Shown here: positions 23,106 to 30,776 of the stretch, piece by piece
Layout of the letters: every line of letters starts with the position of its first letter
Position numbering within the stretch: the stretch's first letter is position 1
Assembly (NCBI GenBank): GCA_020431915.1
Contig: JAGQHJ010000019.1
Location: 1 to 36,256, forward strand
Direction: 5' to 3'
DNA from: Cyanobacteria bacterium HKST-UBA04
GTDB taxonomy: Bacteria > Cyanobacteriota > Vampirovibrionia > Vampirovibrionales > JAGQHJ01
Length of the DNA stretch: 36,256 nucleotides
Position numbers and translations under genes: made by a program
Notes under the pieces: model-generated
Databases searched by the model: none
What the model was told of the DNA's origin: nothing
The model's input: the letters and a program-made list of their open reading frames with translations, nothing else

Positions 23106-23885
23106 ATGATTTCAGCACTCTCACAACCGACCGCAACTGCACCCCGCTTCGGGCGGGTAGCCATTACGGCCGTGGATAACACCAACGATGTGCAAGACGG
23201 TAAAACCCGCGTTTCGATGACATTTACGCCCGATGGCGGCGGCAAGTATGCTGTGGATTGGCTCACACCGGGCAACGAATCCAAACAGGCCGTCCACATG
23301 GCCGGTCGTGGCGATGCCGACGTAGAACGGCTCAGCGGCTTAATTGATCGCTACCAAAGAGACAGCTGGAACCCGGACTATACCACCCCGTTTCTGGAGC
23401 GTGCTCATGGGTTCTTAAGAAGAACCGCCCCCACCCTGGCCGACGGGTTGGCTGTCAAAGTCAACAGCCCGCTTGAAGGGGTGCAAACCCTGTACGACCC
23501 CACCACCCATGCCCTGAGATTTAACTGGACCATGGACAAGCCCGCCCTGACCTCTCCTGGCGACGAGCTGGCCCAGTCGCGAAAGGGCCATGGGCTCGGC
23601 AAACAACAGGTCGGAGAACCGACCATTAAGCCGGCCAAGGATCTGCCCGCCCAGTACAAGGCCCCTGCCGCCGGCAATATGGGCAACCTGATGGCCGTCC
23701 TTGCCCCACTCGCCCTTTGGGCCGCTTCACGAGGCCGCTTCGCCGCCGGACCGCTCCCCAAGTTTTCCAACCAGTCGAGCATGAGCCCCTTGCCCCAGCA
23801 GAATGACCAAACCGCATTCAGCGCCAATCACCGCCAACCGTCCCGCCCCGCCTACCCCCGTCCCACCTACAACTACTACGCTTAA
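23106..23885 (+). CDS. hypothetical protein with N-terminal PRFG motif
   Basis: 259 residues from ATG 23106; no clear ribosome site, the preceding bases being the end of a repeat array. The N-terminus TAPRFGRVAITAVDN carries the short P-x-F-G motif seen in other small proteins here. A strand-rich part follows (KTRVSMTFTPDGGGKYAVDWLTPG), then helices (ERLSGLIDRYQRDSW, LERAHGFLRR). Residues ~195-215 are mildly hydrophobic (NLMAVLAPLALWAAS) and could be a membrane segment. The C-terminus is Pro/Gln/Tyr-rich. No family recognised. Confidence 0.65.
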   Translation: MISALSQPTATAPRFGRVAITAVDNTNDVQDGKTRVSMTFTPDGGGKYAVDWLTPGNESKQAVHMAGRGDADVERLSGLIDRYQRDSWNPDYTTPFLERAHGFLRRTAPTLADGLAVKVNSPLEGVQTLYDPTTHALRFNWTMDKPALTSPGDELAQSRKGHGLGKQQVGEPTIKPAKDLPAQYKAPAAGNMGNLMAVLAPLALWAASRGRFAAGPLPKFSNQSSMSPLPQQNDQTAFSANHRQPSRPAYPRPTYNYYA

Positions 23886-23939
23886 CCGCTTCCGCCCAAA
23901 GAAAACAACGCGCGTCTCTATTTCTTTTTAGAACCCGCT

Positions 23940-24836
23940 TCAAACCACCGACAACGGCGCCGTAATGCCCAGTTGGGTCATCAGCAACCGAGTCTGATCC
24001 ACATTCAGGCCGCTTTTATCCTTGGTCAGCAGAACCGCCGTCACATCGTCCAACACAAAGCCCTGGCTCAGGGCATCAAACACGGCGGCCAGCAGGGCCG
24101 GCATGGCCATCGTCGTCACGCTCGATTCAATAACCCCACCCAGTCCATAGCCCTGACGACCCGTTTTCGACGTCCCCAGGGTATGCCCCGCCCTGACCGG
24201 CTGCTGGTTGCTTAAGACCAGCACCACACCACTGTGCTGCCCGGTATAGGGGGCATAGCTTTTTTCAGCCACCAACCGAACCAGCCCTGTTAATGCAGCC
24301 AAGGCCGGGTCGGCAGCGTGCAGTTGATCCAGATCCGATTGCGTCGGGGCATCGGGCCAATTCAGGCAATGCCGATCGGCATGGGCCCAGGTAAACGGAT
24401 GGGGCATCAACTGATCCAGACGCGCCTCCTCAAAGATCGGTGCATGATCATCGGTACTGGCATCGGTGGTGGGCACCAGCCAACGCACCGTCAGATCGGG
24501 CCGGCCGGCTTCCAGCATAAACTGTCGACAGCGCCCGCAGGGCGGGTCGGTCAGCACCACCTGGCTCAGTCGGGTTTCCCCATGGCGCCGGGCCATGGCC
24601 AGGGCACTAAACTCGGCACACACCCCCATATGGGGGCTCACCTCCACGTTGGCCCCGTAGTAGCGTCGGCCGCTTTGCCCCACGGCCACCACCCCCACGC
24701 GGTAATTGGAGTAGGCCGCCCAGGCGGCCTGGCGAGCCTGTTGCAGGTCGGCATACTGGGCTACTGCGTCCCACGACGCGCCTTCAATCGGCAGGCCTTG
24801 CGGCAAGGCTTGAGGTTGGGACTGAGAAACTTCCAT
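23940..24836 (-). CDS. cdd: two-domain cytidine deaminase
   Basis: 298 residues, the size of the dimeric E. coli type. The N-terminal domain has the zinc site Cys73-Ala-Glu75 (VCAEFSALA) and PPCGRCRQFMLE (Cys100, Cys103); Glu75 is the proton shuttle. The C-terminal half repeats the fold but lacks zinc ligands (APYTGQHSGVVLV, VIESSVTTMAMP), as in E. coli Cdd. The first ligand is Cys, as in small tetrameric enzymes, not the His of dimeric ones. It deaminates cytidine/deoxycytidine in pyrimidine salvage. The ATG at 24836 has AAGGAG 10 nt upstream and shares one base with the Nudix stop (TGATG). Last gene of the M20-Nudix-cdd operon. Confidence 0.9.
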   Translation of the reverse strand: MEVSQSQPQALPQGLPIEGASWDAVAQYADLQQARQAAWAAYSNYRVGVVAVGQSGRRYYGANVEVSPHMGVCAEFSALAMARRHGETRLSQVVLTDPPCGRCRQFMLEAGRPDLTVRWLVPTTDASTDDHAPIFEEARLDQLMPHPFTWAHADRHCLNWPDAPTQSDLDQLHAADPALAALTGLVRLVAEKSYAPYTGQHSGVVLVLSNQQPVRAGHTLGTSKTGRQGYGLGGVIESSVTTMAMPALLAAVFDALSQGFVLDDVTAVLLTKDKSGLNVDQTRLLMTQLGITAPLSVV

Positions 24837-25396
24837 CAGACGATCGCTCCTTGCATACCCGCCACCAAGGCAAAGCCGCAAATGGTTTTGGCATCCGTCA
24901 GCCGACCCTCGACAATGGCCGCCTGGATGGCTTCGGGGTGCATCGGCACCAGCTCAATGGCCTCGTCTTCCAGACCACCGGCCTCGGCCAGCTGGCGCAG
25001 CCCGTGGGCATAAAACACGTGGATCCACTCGTTGCAGAAACCGGGGGCCGTGGCCATTTTGGTCAGCGGCTGCCAATGGTCGGCCGCGTAACCGGTCTCC
25101 TCTTCCAGCTCGCGCTGAATGGTTTGCAGGGGGGCTTCGCCTGGCTCTATTTTTCCGGCCGGAAACTCCAGCAGAAAGTCGCCCAAGGCATAGCGATATT
25201 GGCGAATCAGCAGCAGGCGCCCGTCGTCGAGGCGAGGCACCACCATCACGCCGCCGGGGTGCTCCACCACATCACGGCCCCGTTCCAGGCCATTGGCCAG
25301 CCGGACGGTATCATGGCGCACCGTCAAAAAAACGCCTTCATGGCAGACGCGGCTGGCCAGGGTGGTTTCCGGCTGAAGCGCCATGTTTTCGGTCAT
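24836..25396 (-). CDS. Nudix hydrolase, ADP-ribose pyrophosphatase-like
   Basis: 186 residues. The Nudix box G-x5-E-x7-R-E-L-E-E-E-T-G-Y lies at residues 81-103 and is complete. The N-terminal strands (VCHEGVFLTVRHDTVRLANG, RDVVEHPGGVMVVPRLDDGRLLLIRQYRYA) and ATAPGFCNEWIHVFYAHGL match the NudF/ADP-ribose pyrophosphatase group, which cleaves ADP-ribose to AMP and ribose 5-phosphate. The ATG at 25396 overlaps the stop of the M20 peptidase gene (ATGA), so translation is coupled. The downstream cdd gene overlaps by one base. Confidence 0.92.
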   Translation of the reverse strand: MTENMALQPETTLASRVCHEGVFLTVRHDTVRLANGLERGRDVVEHPGGVMVVPRLDDGRLLLIRQYRYALGDFLLEFPAGKIEPGEAPLQTIQRELEEETGYAADHWQPLTKMATAPGFCNEWIHVFYAHGLRQLAEAGGLEDEAIELVPMHPEAIQAAIVEGRLTDAKTICGFALVAGMQGAIV

Positions 25397-26574
25397 CGCG
25401 ACGCTCCCGCCAGCCCGGTCAATTCGGTCAACCCTGCCCATGCCTGCCAGAACCCCAGCAACACGGCGACCATGGTCACCATGTCCTTCAGGTACACATG
25501 CTCGCTGAGGGCATGCGGGTCGTGGTACCCGGCACTTAACACCACCCCCGGCAGGCCGCGGTTGGCAAACACGTTAAGGTCGCTGCCCCCATGGCTGGCC
25601 CGAATATTGGGCGTGCACCCCAGTGCCAAAAACGTGTCGGCCACCGCCTGCACGTACGGGTGGTCGGGGTCGGTTCGATAGTGCTCAAACTGCGTGTCAA
25701 AGGTCAGGGCGGCCGAGGCCGGCGCCACCACGTGCCGGGCCATCGCCGCTTCAAGGCGTGCCTTGAAGCGATCAATCATCTGAGGGTGCAGGCTGCGAAA
25801 TTCGCCACGGGCCACAGCCTGGTCCGGTACCACGTTGGTGCCCTTGCCGCCTTCCACCCAGCCCCAGTTAAAGGTGCCGCTCATCCCGTCCAGGTCCACC
25901 CGGCCCGTGGGCACGTCGTTTACCACAGCCAGCAGGTGGGTAATGGCGTTAACCCCATGCTCGGGGCAAATGCCCGCATGCACGCTTTTGCCGGTCACCG
26001 TCAACGCGAACTCCACAAGCGTGGGGGCTTCGTGAACAATCAAGCCCTGCTCGCCGGTGTGATCAAACGCCACGCCAAACACGCAGTCGGCATAGTGCGA
26101 CGGATCCATGGCATAGGCCCCCTGCAACCCCACTTCCTCGCCGACGGTAATCAGCAGCTTCACCTCGGGCCGCGCCGTTTGTTGCTCGTCGCTTACCCTA
26201 ATGGCTTCAAGGAGGCCGGCCAGGGCCGATTTGTCGTCGGCACCCAACACCGTTTGCCCGTTGCTGCGAATCACCCGATCCCCGTTTTGGCCGGTTACCA
26301 TCGGCTCAACCCCCGAGCAAGGAGGTACCACATCCATATGGCCCGTTACCACCACCGGCGGGGCCGTGCTATGGCGAGCGGGCAACGTGGCAATCACGTT
26401 GCCATGGGCGTCGGCCTGGGCCGTAATCTGGTGCCGGGCAAACCAGTCCAGCAGGTACTCGCGTACCGGGCCTTCCTGGCCACTGGGGCTGTCGAGGCGA
26501 AGCAGATCAATAAAGGTGCCGAGCAACCGGTCGGGATTGACCGCCGCATCGGTTGGGGTCGTCGCGGATCTCAT
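25393..26574 (-). CDS. M20 family metallopeptidase (peptidase T-like)
   Basis: 393 residues. Zinc-site motifs of M20 are present: VTGHMDVVPP (His79, Asp81), LGADDKSALAGLLEAI (Asp113 region), TVGEEVGLQGA (Glu146 catalytic, Glu147 ligand), FDHTGEQG and a late SEHVYLKDM. The dimerisation domain contains TGKSVHAGICPEHGVNAI and GTFNWGWVEGGKGTNVVPD. The arrangement is that of PepT-like aminotripeptidases, releasing amino acids from short peptides in the cytoplasm. A promoter with its -10 six bases before the ATG predicts a leaderless message. The TGA overlaps the Nudix start. First gene of a three-gene operon. Confidence 0.92.
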   Translation of the reverse strand: MRSATTPTDAAVNPDRLLGTFIDLLRLDSPSGQEGPVREYLLDWFARHQITAQADAHGNVIATLPARHSTAPPVVVTGHMDVVPPCSGVEPMVTGQNGDRVIRSNGQTVLGADDKSALAGLLEAIRVSDEQQTARPEVKLLITVGEEVGLQGAYAMDPSHYADCVFGVAFDHTGEQGLIVHEAPTLVEFALTVTGKSVHAGICPEHGVNAITHLLAVVNDVPTGRVDLDGMSGTFNWGWVEGGKGTNVVPDQAVARGEFRSLHPQMIDRFKARLEAAMARHVVAPASAALTFDTQFEHYRTDPDHPYVQAVADTFLALGCTPNIRASHGGSDLNVFANRGLPGVVLSAGYHDPHALSEHVYLKDMVTMVAVLLGFWQAWAGLTELTGLAGASR

Positions 26575-26580
26575 ACCGTT

Positions 26581-26609
26581 ATTACATCACCAAGCCGGGC
26601 CGTTATCAA
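26581..26609 (-). promoter_or_regulatory. sigma70-type promoter giving a leaderless mRNA
   Basis: TTGATA (26609-26604) and TGTAAT (26586-26581) are spaced by exactly 17 bp on the minus strand. The -10 ends 6 nt before the ATG at 26574, so transcription should begin at or next to the start codon. Confidence 0.65.
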
Positions 26610-26702
26610 AGTCGCGGGTTAAACCCGCCTGGGGCACCGAGCCCACCCTTATGACATAATGAAAGGGTTGCCGTTGACACAGGCCCGAGAGCGACCCCCG
26701 CC

Positions 26703-28238
26703 ATGGTTCCATCTGCCGTTTGCCCCATTACCGACACCCTCATTACCGACGTGGTGGCCGATTTGTTTTACACCGCCACCCACCAGTTGCCCCAGGATAT
26801 TTTTGAGCGCCTTAACAGCATTTACCAGCTGGAGGTAGGCGAGAACGCCCGGGAAGCCACCCGGCAAATTCTGGAGAACGCCGTCAAGGCCCGCCAGAAG
26901 CAACGCCCAATGTGCCAGGACACCGGCTTTCCGGTGGTGTTTGTCGAGCTGGGCCGCCAGTGCCCCTACCAGGGAGATCTGGCCCAGGCCATTAACCAGG
27001 GGGTGGCCAAGGGCTACACCGAGCATTACCTGCGCAAGTCCATGGTCAAGGATCCCGTGTTTGATCGCACCAACACCGGCGACAACACCCCGGCCATTAT
27101 CCACACGGAACTGGTCGACGGCGACCACCTTAAAATTATGGTCGAGCCGAAGGGCACGGGCTCGGAAAGCATGAGCGCGCTGACCATGCTCAAGCCGTCA
27201 CAGGGGGTCGACGGCATCAAGCAGTTTATCCTCGACGCCATTTTCCGCGCCGGCGCCAACCCATGCCCGCCCCTGCTGCTGGGCATCGGCATTGGCGGCA
27301 CCTTCGAGAAAGCGGCCCTGATGGCCAAACGCGCCCTGTTCGACCCGGTGCTGGATGCCGACGCGCTGCGTCAAAAAGCCGATGGCGGCGACCCCTATGC
27401 CGGCCTGGCCCTGGAACTGATACAGATGGTGAATGAAACCGGCATCGGTACGCAGGGTCTGGGGGGCGTGCAGATGTGCATTGGCGTGAACATCCGCACC
27501 TTTGCCACCCACATCGGGGCATTGCCCGTGGCCCTGAACGTGCAGTGCCATGCCGCCCGCCATGCCGAGGCCGTCATCGAGGCCGACGGCACCGTAACCC
27601 ACCTGGGCCAGCACATTGGCACCGAGGCCCGTTTCGACGAAGCCAGCGAGGCCGTCAACGCCCACGTCGTCAAGCTGCAAACACCGGTATCCGCCGAGCA
27701 GTTTGCCCAGCTTCGGGCAGGCGATCGTGTACACATTAGCGGCACCATCTACACGGCCCGCGATGCAGCCCACAAGCGCATGATGGAAGCCTACGAAGCA
27801 ACCGGCGCGTTTCCCTTCCCCATGGACAACCAGATTATTTACTATGTGGGCCCCGTACCGGCGATGGCCGACGAAGTCATCGGCCCGGCCGGTCCCACCA
27901 CGGCCGCGCGCATGGACAAGTACGCCCCCTTCTTCCTTAACCATGGGCTGAAGGCCATGATTGGCAAGGGCTACCGCAGCGCCGAGGTCATCGACGCAAT
28001 GAAGGCCAACGGCGCCGTGTACATGGTGGGCATTGGCGGGGCGGCTGTCGTGATTGCCGACAGTATCAAGCAGTGCGACGTGGTGGCCTACCCCGAACTG
28101 GGCCCCGAAGCCGTGTACCGGCTGCAGGTAGAGAACTTCCCGGCCATCGTGGCCATTGACAGCCAGGGCAACAATATTCACGAGCAAGGGCGCGAAGCCT
28201 ACCGCAAACGTGACCTGCCCGCCGACATGGCAGGCTAA
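26703..28238 (+). CDS. class I (Fe-S) fumarate hydratase, fused alpha and beta domains
   Basis: 511 residues. Three Cys ligands of the [4Fe-4S] cluster are visible: PMCQDTG (Cys71), GANPCPP (Cys188) and NVQCHAARHAE (Cys282). The C-terminal beta domain contains the swivelling-domain block GDRVHISGTIYTARDAAHKRM and later GPTTAARMD and KGYR. It interconverts fumarate and malate in the TCA cycle; tartrate dehydratases share the fold, but the single-chain arrangement and length fit FumA/B-type fumarase. ATG 26703 has no strong ribosome site. It is divergent from the M20 peptidase with 128 bp between them. Confidence 0.94.
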   Translation: MVPSAVCPITDTLITDVVADLFYTATHQLPQDIFERLNSIYQLEVGENAREATRQILENAVKARQKQRPMCQDTGFPVVFVELGRQCPYQGDLAQAINQGVAKGYTEHYLRKSMVKDPVFDRTNTGDNTPAIIHTELVDGDHLKIMVEPKGTGSESMSALTMLKPSQGVDGIKQFILDAIFRAGANPCPPLLLGIGIGGTFEKAALMAKRALFDPVLDADALRQKADGGDPYAGLALELIQMVNETGIGTQGLGGVQMCIGVNIRTFATHIGALPVALNVQCHAARHAEAVIEADGTVTHLGQHIGTEARFDEASEAVNAHVVKLQTPVSAEQFAQLRAGDRVHISGTIYTARDAAHKRMMEAYEATGAFPFPMDNQIIYYVGPVPAMADEVIGPAGPTTAARMDKYAPFFLNHGLKAMIGKGYRSAEVIDAMKANGAVYMVGIGGAAVVIADSIKQCDVVAYPELGPEAVYRLQVENFPAIVAIDSQGNNIHEQGREAYRKRDLPADMAG

Positions 28239-28295
28239 GCCTGCACCCATTCCGTTAAGAGGGCCGTTTGGATCAAACTTTCTTGCGATACACAA

Positions 28296-28442
28296 CAGAA
28301 GGTTTGACCGACCCGCTGGCTTTTTGGAGACATGACCCTGTAGGGTCTTTGGTAGGGGGCTTGGCCCCCTACCAAAAAGCAAACGACCGTTTGTATCAAG
28401 CCGAAAAGACCCATAAAGCCCTTGAATCGGTCAAACCCTCTG
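28296..28442. mobile_element. 147-bp MITE-like element with terminal inverted repeats
   Basis: The termini CAGAAGGTTTGACCGA (28296-28311) and, reverse-complemented, CAGAGGGTTTGACCGA (28442-28427) match at 15 of 16 positions; similarity continues inward (GGCTTTTTGG versus GGCTTTATGG). The flanks carry ACAA on both sides (28292-28295 and 28443-28446), a candidate target-site duplication. The centre is a perfect 13-bp stem (28348-28360 with 28364-28376) with a 3-nt loop, next to a smaller hairpin GACCC-TGTA-GGGTC. No open frame. No transposase is in the window. Confidence 0.65.
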
Positions 28443-28470
28443 ACAAAAAAGGCCTTTCGTAAAGCAAACA

Positions 28471-28503
28471 AAAAATAAAACCGGCAACGATGAACGTGCC
28501 GGT
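28471..28503 (-). terminator. minus-strand terminator of the HATPase gene
   Basis: ACCGGCA (28503-28497) pairs with TGCCGGT (28486-28480) on the minus strand and is followed by TTTATTTTTTG. The interval 28504-28714 is AT-rich, with two GGATATATTT copies and a CTTAAG-CTTTT-CTTAAG motif, and holds no gene. Confidence 0.85.
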
Positions 28504-28714
28504 CAAGTTCTCTCTTTTCTTCTCTTAGGTTAGTGTGTGTGTATGGGAGGTTTCGCTTCTCTCTATAGTAATAAAAACAAACAGGATATATTTATTGCTA
28601 TGCCTGTATGTCGTAGAGCGGGATTGTTACATTTTTTAAGATAGGCGAAGGATATATTTTCTTAAGCTTTTCTTAAGCATTTCCCAAAGCCCCGGCTCTG
28701 CCTCACGGCCAGAA

Positions 28715-30283
28715 TCAAAGGGCTGCCGCGCTCCCAAGAGAAGGCAGGCTACGGGGGATTCCCCCTGCCCCAGCGTCGGTATCCGCATCCGTCTGGGCAT
28801 CGTCGGCCGCCGCAGGGATGGGAATACGGCAGGTAATGCAGCTGCCGGGCACCGAGCCCCCCAACCGCCAACTGCCCCAACCCCGGCCCCCTTGCACAAC
28901 GGGGCTCATTAACAGCGGTACCCGCCCGGCCCTAAACATGCGGCTCAGGGCAAACGGCCCAGGGCGGTGGCGATCGCGGTTGTTTACAATCTCAAGGGTG
29001 CCACCGACGCTTTCCACCAGTTCCTTGACCCGTCCCAGGCCGTAGCCGGTGCCGGGAATATGCTCGTGCTGCTGTGACCGGCCCCCTTCCTCAAGCAACC
29101 GGGGCAGCTCGGCCATATCAAACCCGTCGCCCGTATCGGCCACCTGAATAACCAAGGTATTGGCCCGCTTGGCCGCTTCCGAACCATGTTTGCTGCCAGG
29201 CCACTGCTTGGGGCCGTTAAACATGGCCCAGTTGGCGTTATCAATGGGCGGCCCCATATACACCGTTACCGCTCCCTCATTGGGGGTGTATTTAATGGCG
29301 TTGCTCACCAGGTTGGATATCAGGCCGTACAGCTGGTCCGGGCGCAGGGGCAGGCGGCCCCCTAACTGCCAGTCGTCCACAAACCCGTTGGCGGCGTCGT
29401 GAAAGGTAATGGCCTTCTCCCCGGCTTCGCGCTTGGCATTCAGCACGGCATGGGTAAATATCGACACGGCACTGAAGGGCCGACCCTGATCATTGACCAT
29501 GCCTTCCGGTTTCAACAGGCCCTTGCGTTCTAAAAAGGCAAACTGCCGGGCCAGCAATATCAGGCGATTCACGTTGCTCTTCACCTGCCGGGCCAGTTCC
29601 TGGCGCGCCTCGGCTTCGGGCATGGGCAATTCGCCATTCTTGGGCTGCATTAGCCGGGGCACCTTAATGCCGGCCAGCTCCAGGCGGTTTAATACGTTGG
29701 CCTGCACGGCATGGCGCACATCGCCGCGAAAAGTGCTGACCCGCGCGCGTTGCACCCCGGCATCATCCGACACGTCATCCGGCACCGGGGCGTATTTGTC
29801 TTCAATCGCCCGAAGCCAGTTGTCAAACAGGTTCATGGCCCGATGGGCCGTCTCGGCCAGCGTCGAGGGCCAGTCATCAACCGGCCGGGTATGGAGCTGG
29901 GCCAAGGGGGTCAGCAGCGCTTCCAGTTCATCGGCCAGTGGGGGCAACTCTTGGCGCCGAAGCCGTAACGCTGGCGTTGGAGAAGGCGTTCTGAGCGAAG
30001 AGGCCGGCTGTTGTGCCTGCCGCATCTGCTGCAGGCGCCACGCCGCCGGGGTCATACCCGCCGGCGGCCCCGCTGTCAAGGGTGTCACGGGTACCGGAGG
30101 CGCCGAACCAGCCATGCCCGAAGGGGACGGCTCGTCGCTGTTGTTACCAAACTGCACCGAATCAGGCCGCCAGCCAATCGATGCCATAGGCATCCGACCC
30201 GAAGATCGGTACTGCAGAACAGTCGGGGTAGGCGGGGCGGGTCTGACGGCCCTCAAGGCATTGAATTGAACAGGCTTAACCAT
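28715..30283 (-). CDS. soluble histidine-kinase-like ATPase protein
   Basis: 522 residues from ATG 30283. The C-terminal half is a GHKL ATPase domain: N box GLISNLVSNAIKYTPNEG, G1 box VADTGDGFD, G2 box GTGYGLGRVKELVESVGGTLEI, and a final SCITCRIPIP strand after a ~50-residue insertion. No membrane segment or receiver domain was seen. No canonical H-E-x-R/N-P H-box is present; a helix GDVRHAVQANVLNRLELAG is the best place for a phospho-acceptor His. The N-terminal 110 residues are Pro/Ala-rich and disordered, with VKPVQFN and DSVQFGN motifs like the P-x-F-G motif nearby. Downstream: 50 residues of low-complexity tail. A role in phosphotransfer signalling is likely but unproven; no response regulator is adjacent. 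Confidence 0.8.
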   Translation of the reverse strand: MVKPVQFNALRAVRPAPPTPTVLQYRSSGRMPMASIGWRPDSVQFGNNSDEPSPSGMAGSAPPVPVTPLTAGPPAGMTPAAWRLQQMRQAQQPASSLRTPSPTPALRLRRQELPPLADELEALLTPLAQLHTRPVDDWPSTLAETAHRAMNLFDNWLRAIEDKYAPVPDDVSDDAGVQRARVSTFRGDVRHAVQANVLNRLELAGIKVPRLMQPKNGELPMPEAEARQELARQVKSNVNRLILLARQFAFLERKGLLKPEGMVNDQGRPFSAVSIFTHAVLNAKREAGEKAITFHDAANGFVDDWQLGGRLPLRPDQLYGLISNLVSNAIKYTPNEGAVTVYMGPPIDNANWAMFNGPKQWPGSKHGSEAAKRANTLVIQVADTGDGFDMAELPRLLEEGGRSQQHEHIPGTGYGLGRVKELVESVGGTLEIVNNRDRHRPGPFALSRMFRAGRVPLLMSPVVQGGRGWGSWRLGGSVPGSCITCRIPIPAAADDAQTDADTDAGAGGIPRSLPSLGSAAAL

Positions 30284-30776
30284 AAGAAACGAGTGCAATT
30301 AACCACAACAGCCCTTTGACAGGTAGCAGGTGATAGGTGGAAGGTCAAACGGGACGAGATAGGACCATTTCCGGGTCAACACCGGGGCAACACCGGGCCA
30401 AACCGGGCAACAACCTGCACAAAGCCACACAGCATCAGGGTCAGGGGGCATTTTTTGGGCATGGTCATCATACCTGAGTAAACACCGCCAATGCAAAGGC
30501 ATTGCCCCCCAAACGCCGGTTTGTTTACACACCGGCCGGACGCCAGCCACAGCCGTGGTTTAACGACCGTTCTATTTTGTGCCCACCCTACCCTCGTGAC
30601 AATACGCAGGGAACCGCCACGACAGCACGCAGAGGATAGCCGCTACAGCACGCAGAGGATAGCAAAAAGTACGCTGTTTTGAGTACAATGGAAGTCCGGC
30701 TTTCGGCCGGCCCAGGGCTAAAGCTTGCTCAAGCCCGTTTTGTATCCGCATCCGTGCATTTGCCTGCCTCAGCACG
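30284..30776. repeat. divergent intergenic region with 23-bp period repeat
   Basis: No gene. ACAGCACGCAGAGGATAGC is present at 30622-30640 and 30645-30663. A small hairpin CAATGC-AAAG-GCATTG lies near 30489-30504. TACAAT at about 30684-30690 could be the -10 of the exonuclease gene; no good -35 was found. Confidence 0.6.

Noticed and set aside
28348-28376. 13-bp hairpin as a fumarase terminator
   Set aside because: There is no T tract after it on either strand, and it is the centre of a larger inverted-repeat element.
27198-28382. 394-codon open frame antisense to fumarase
   Set aside because: Shadow of the fumarase gene, Gly/Val/His-rich, no recognisable domain.
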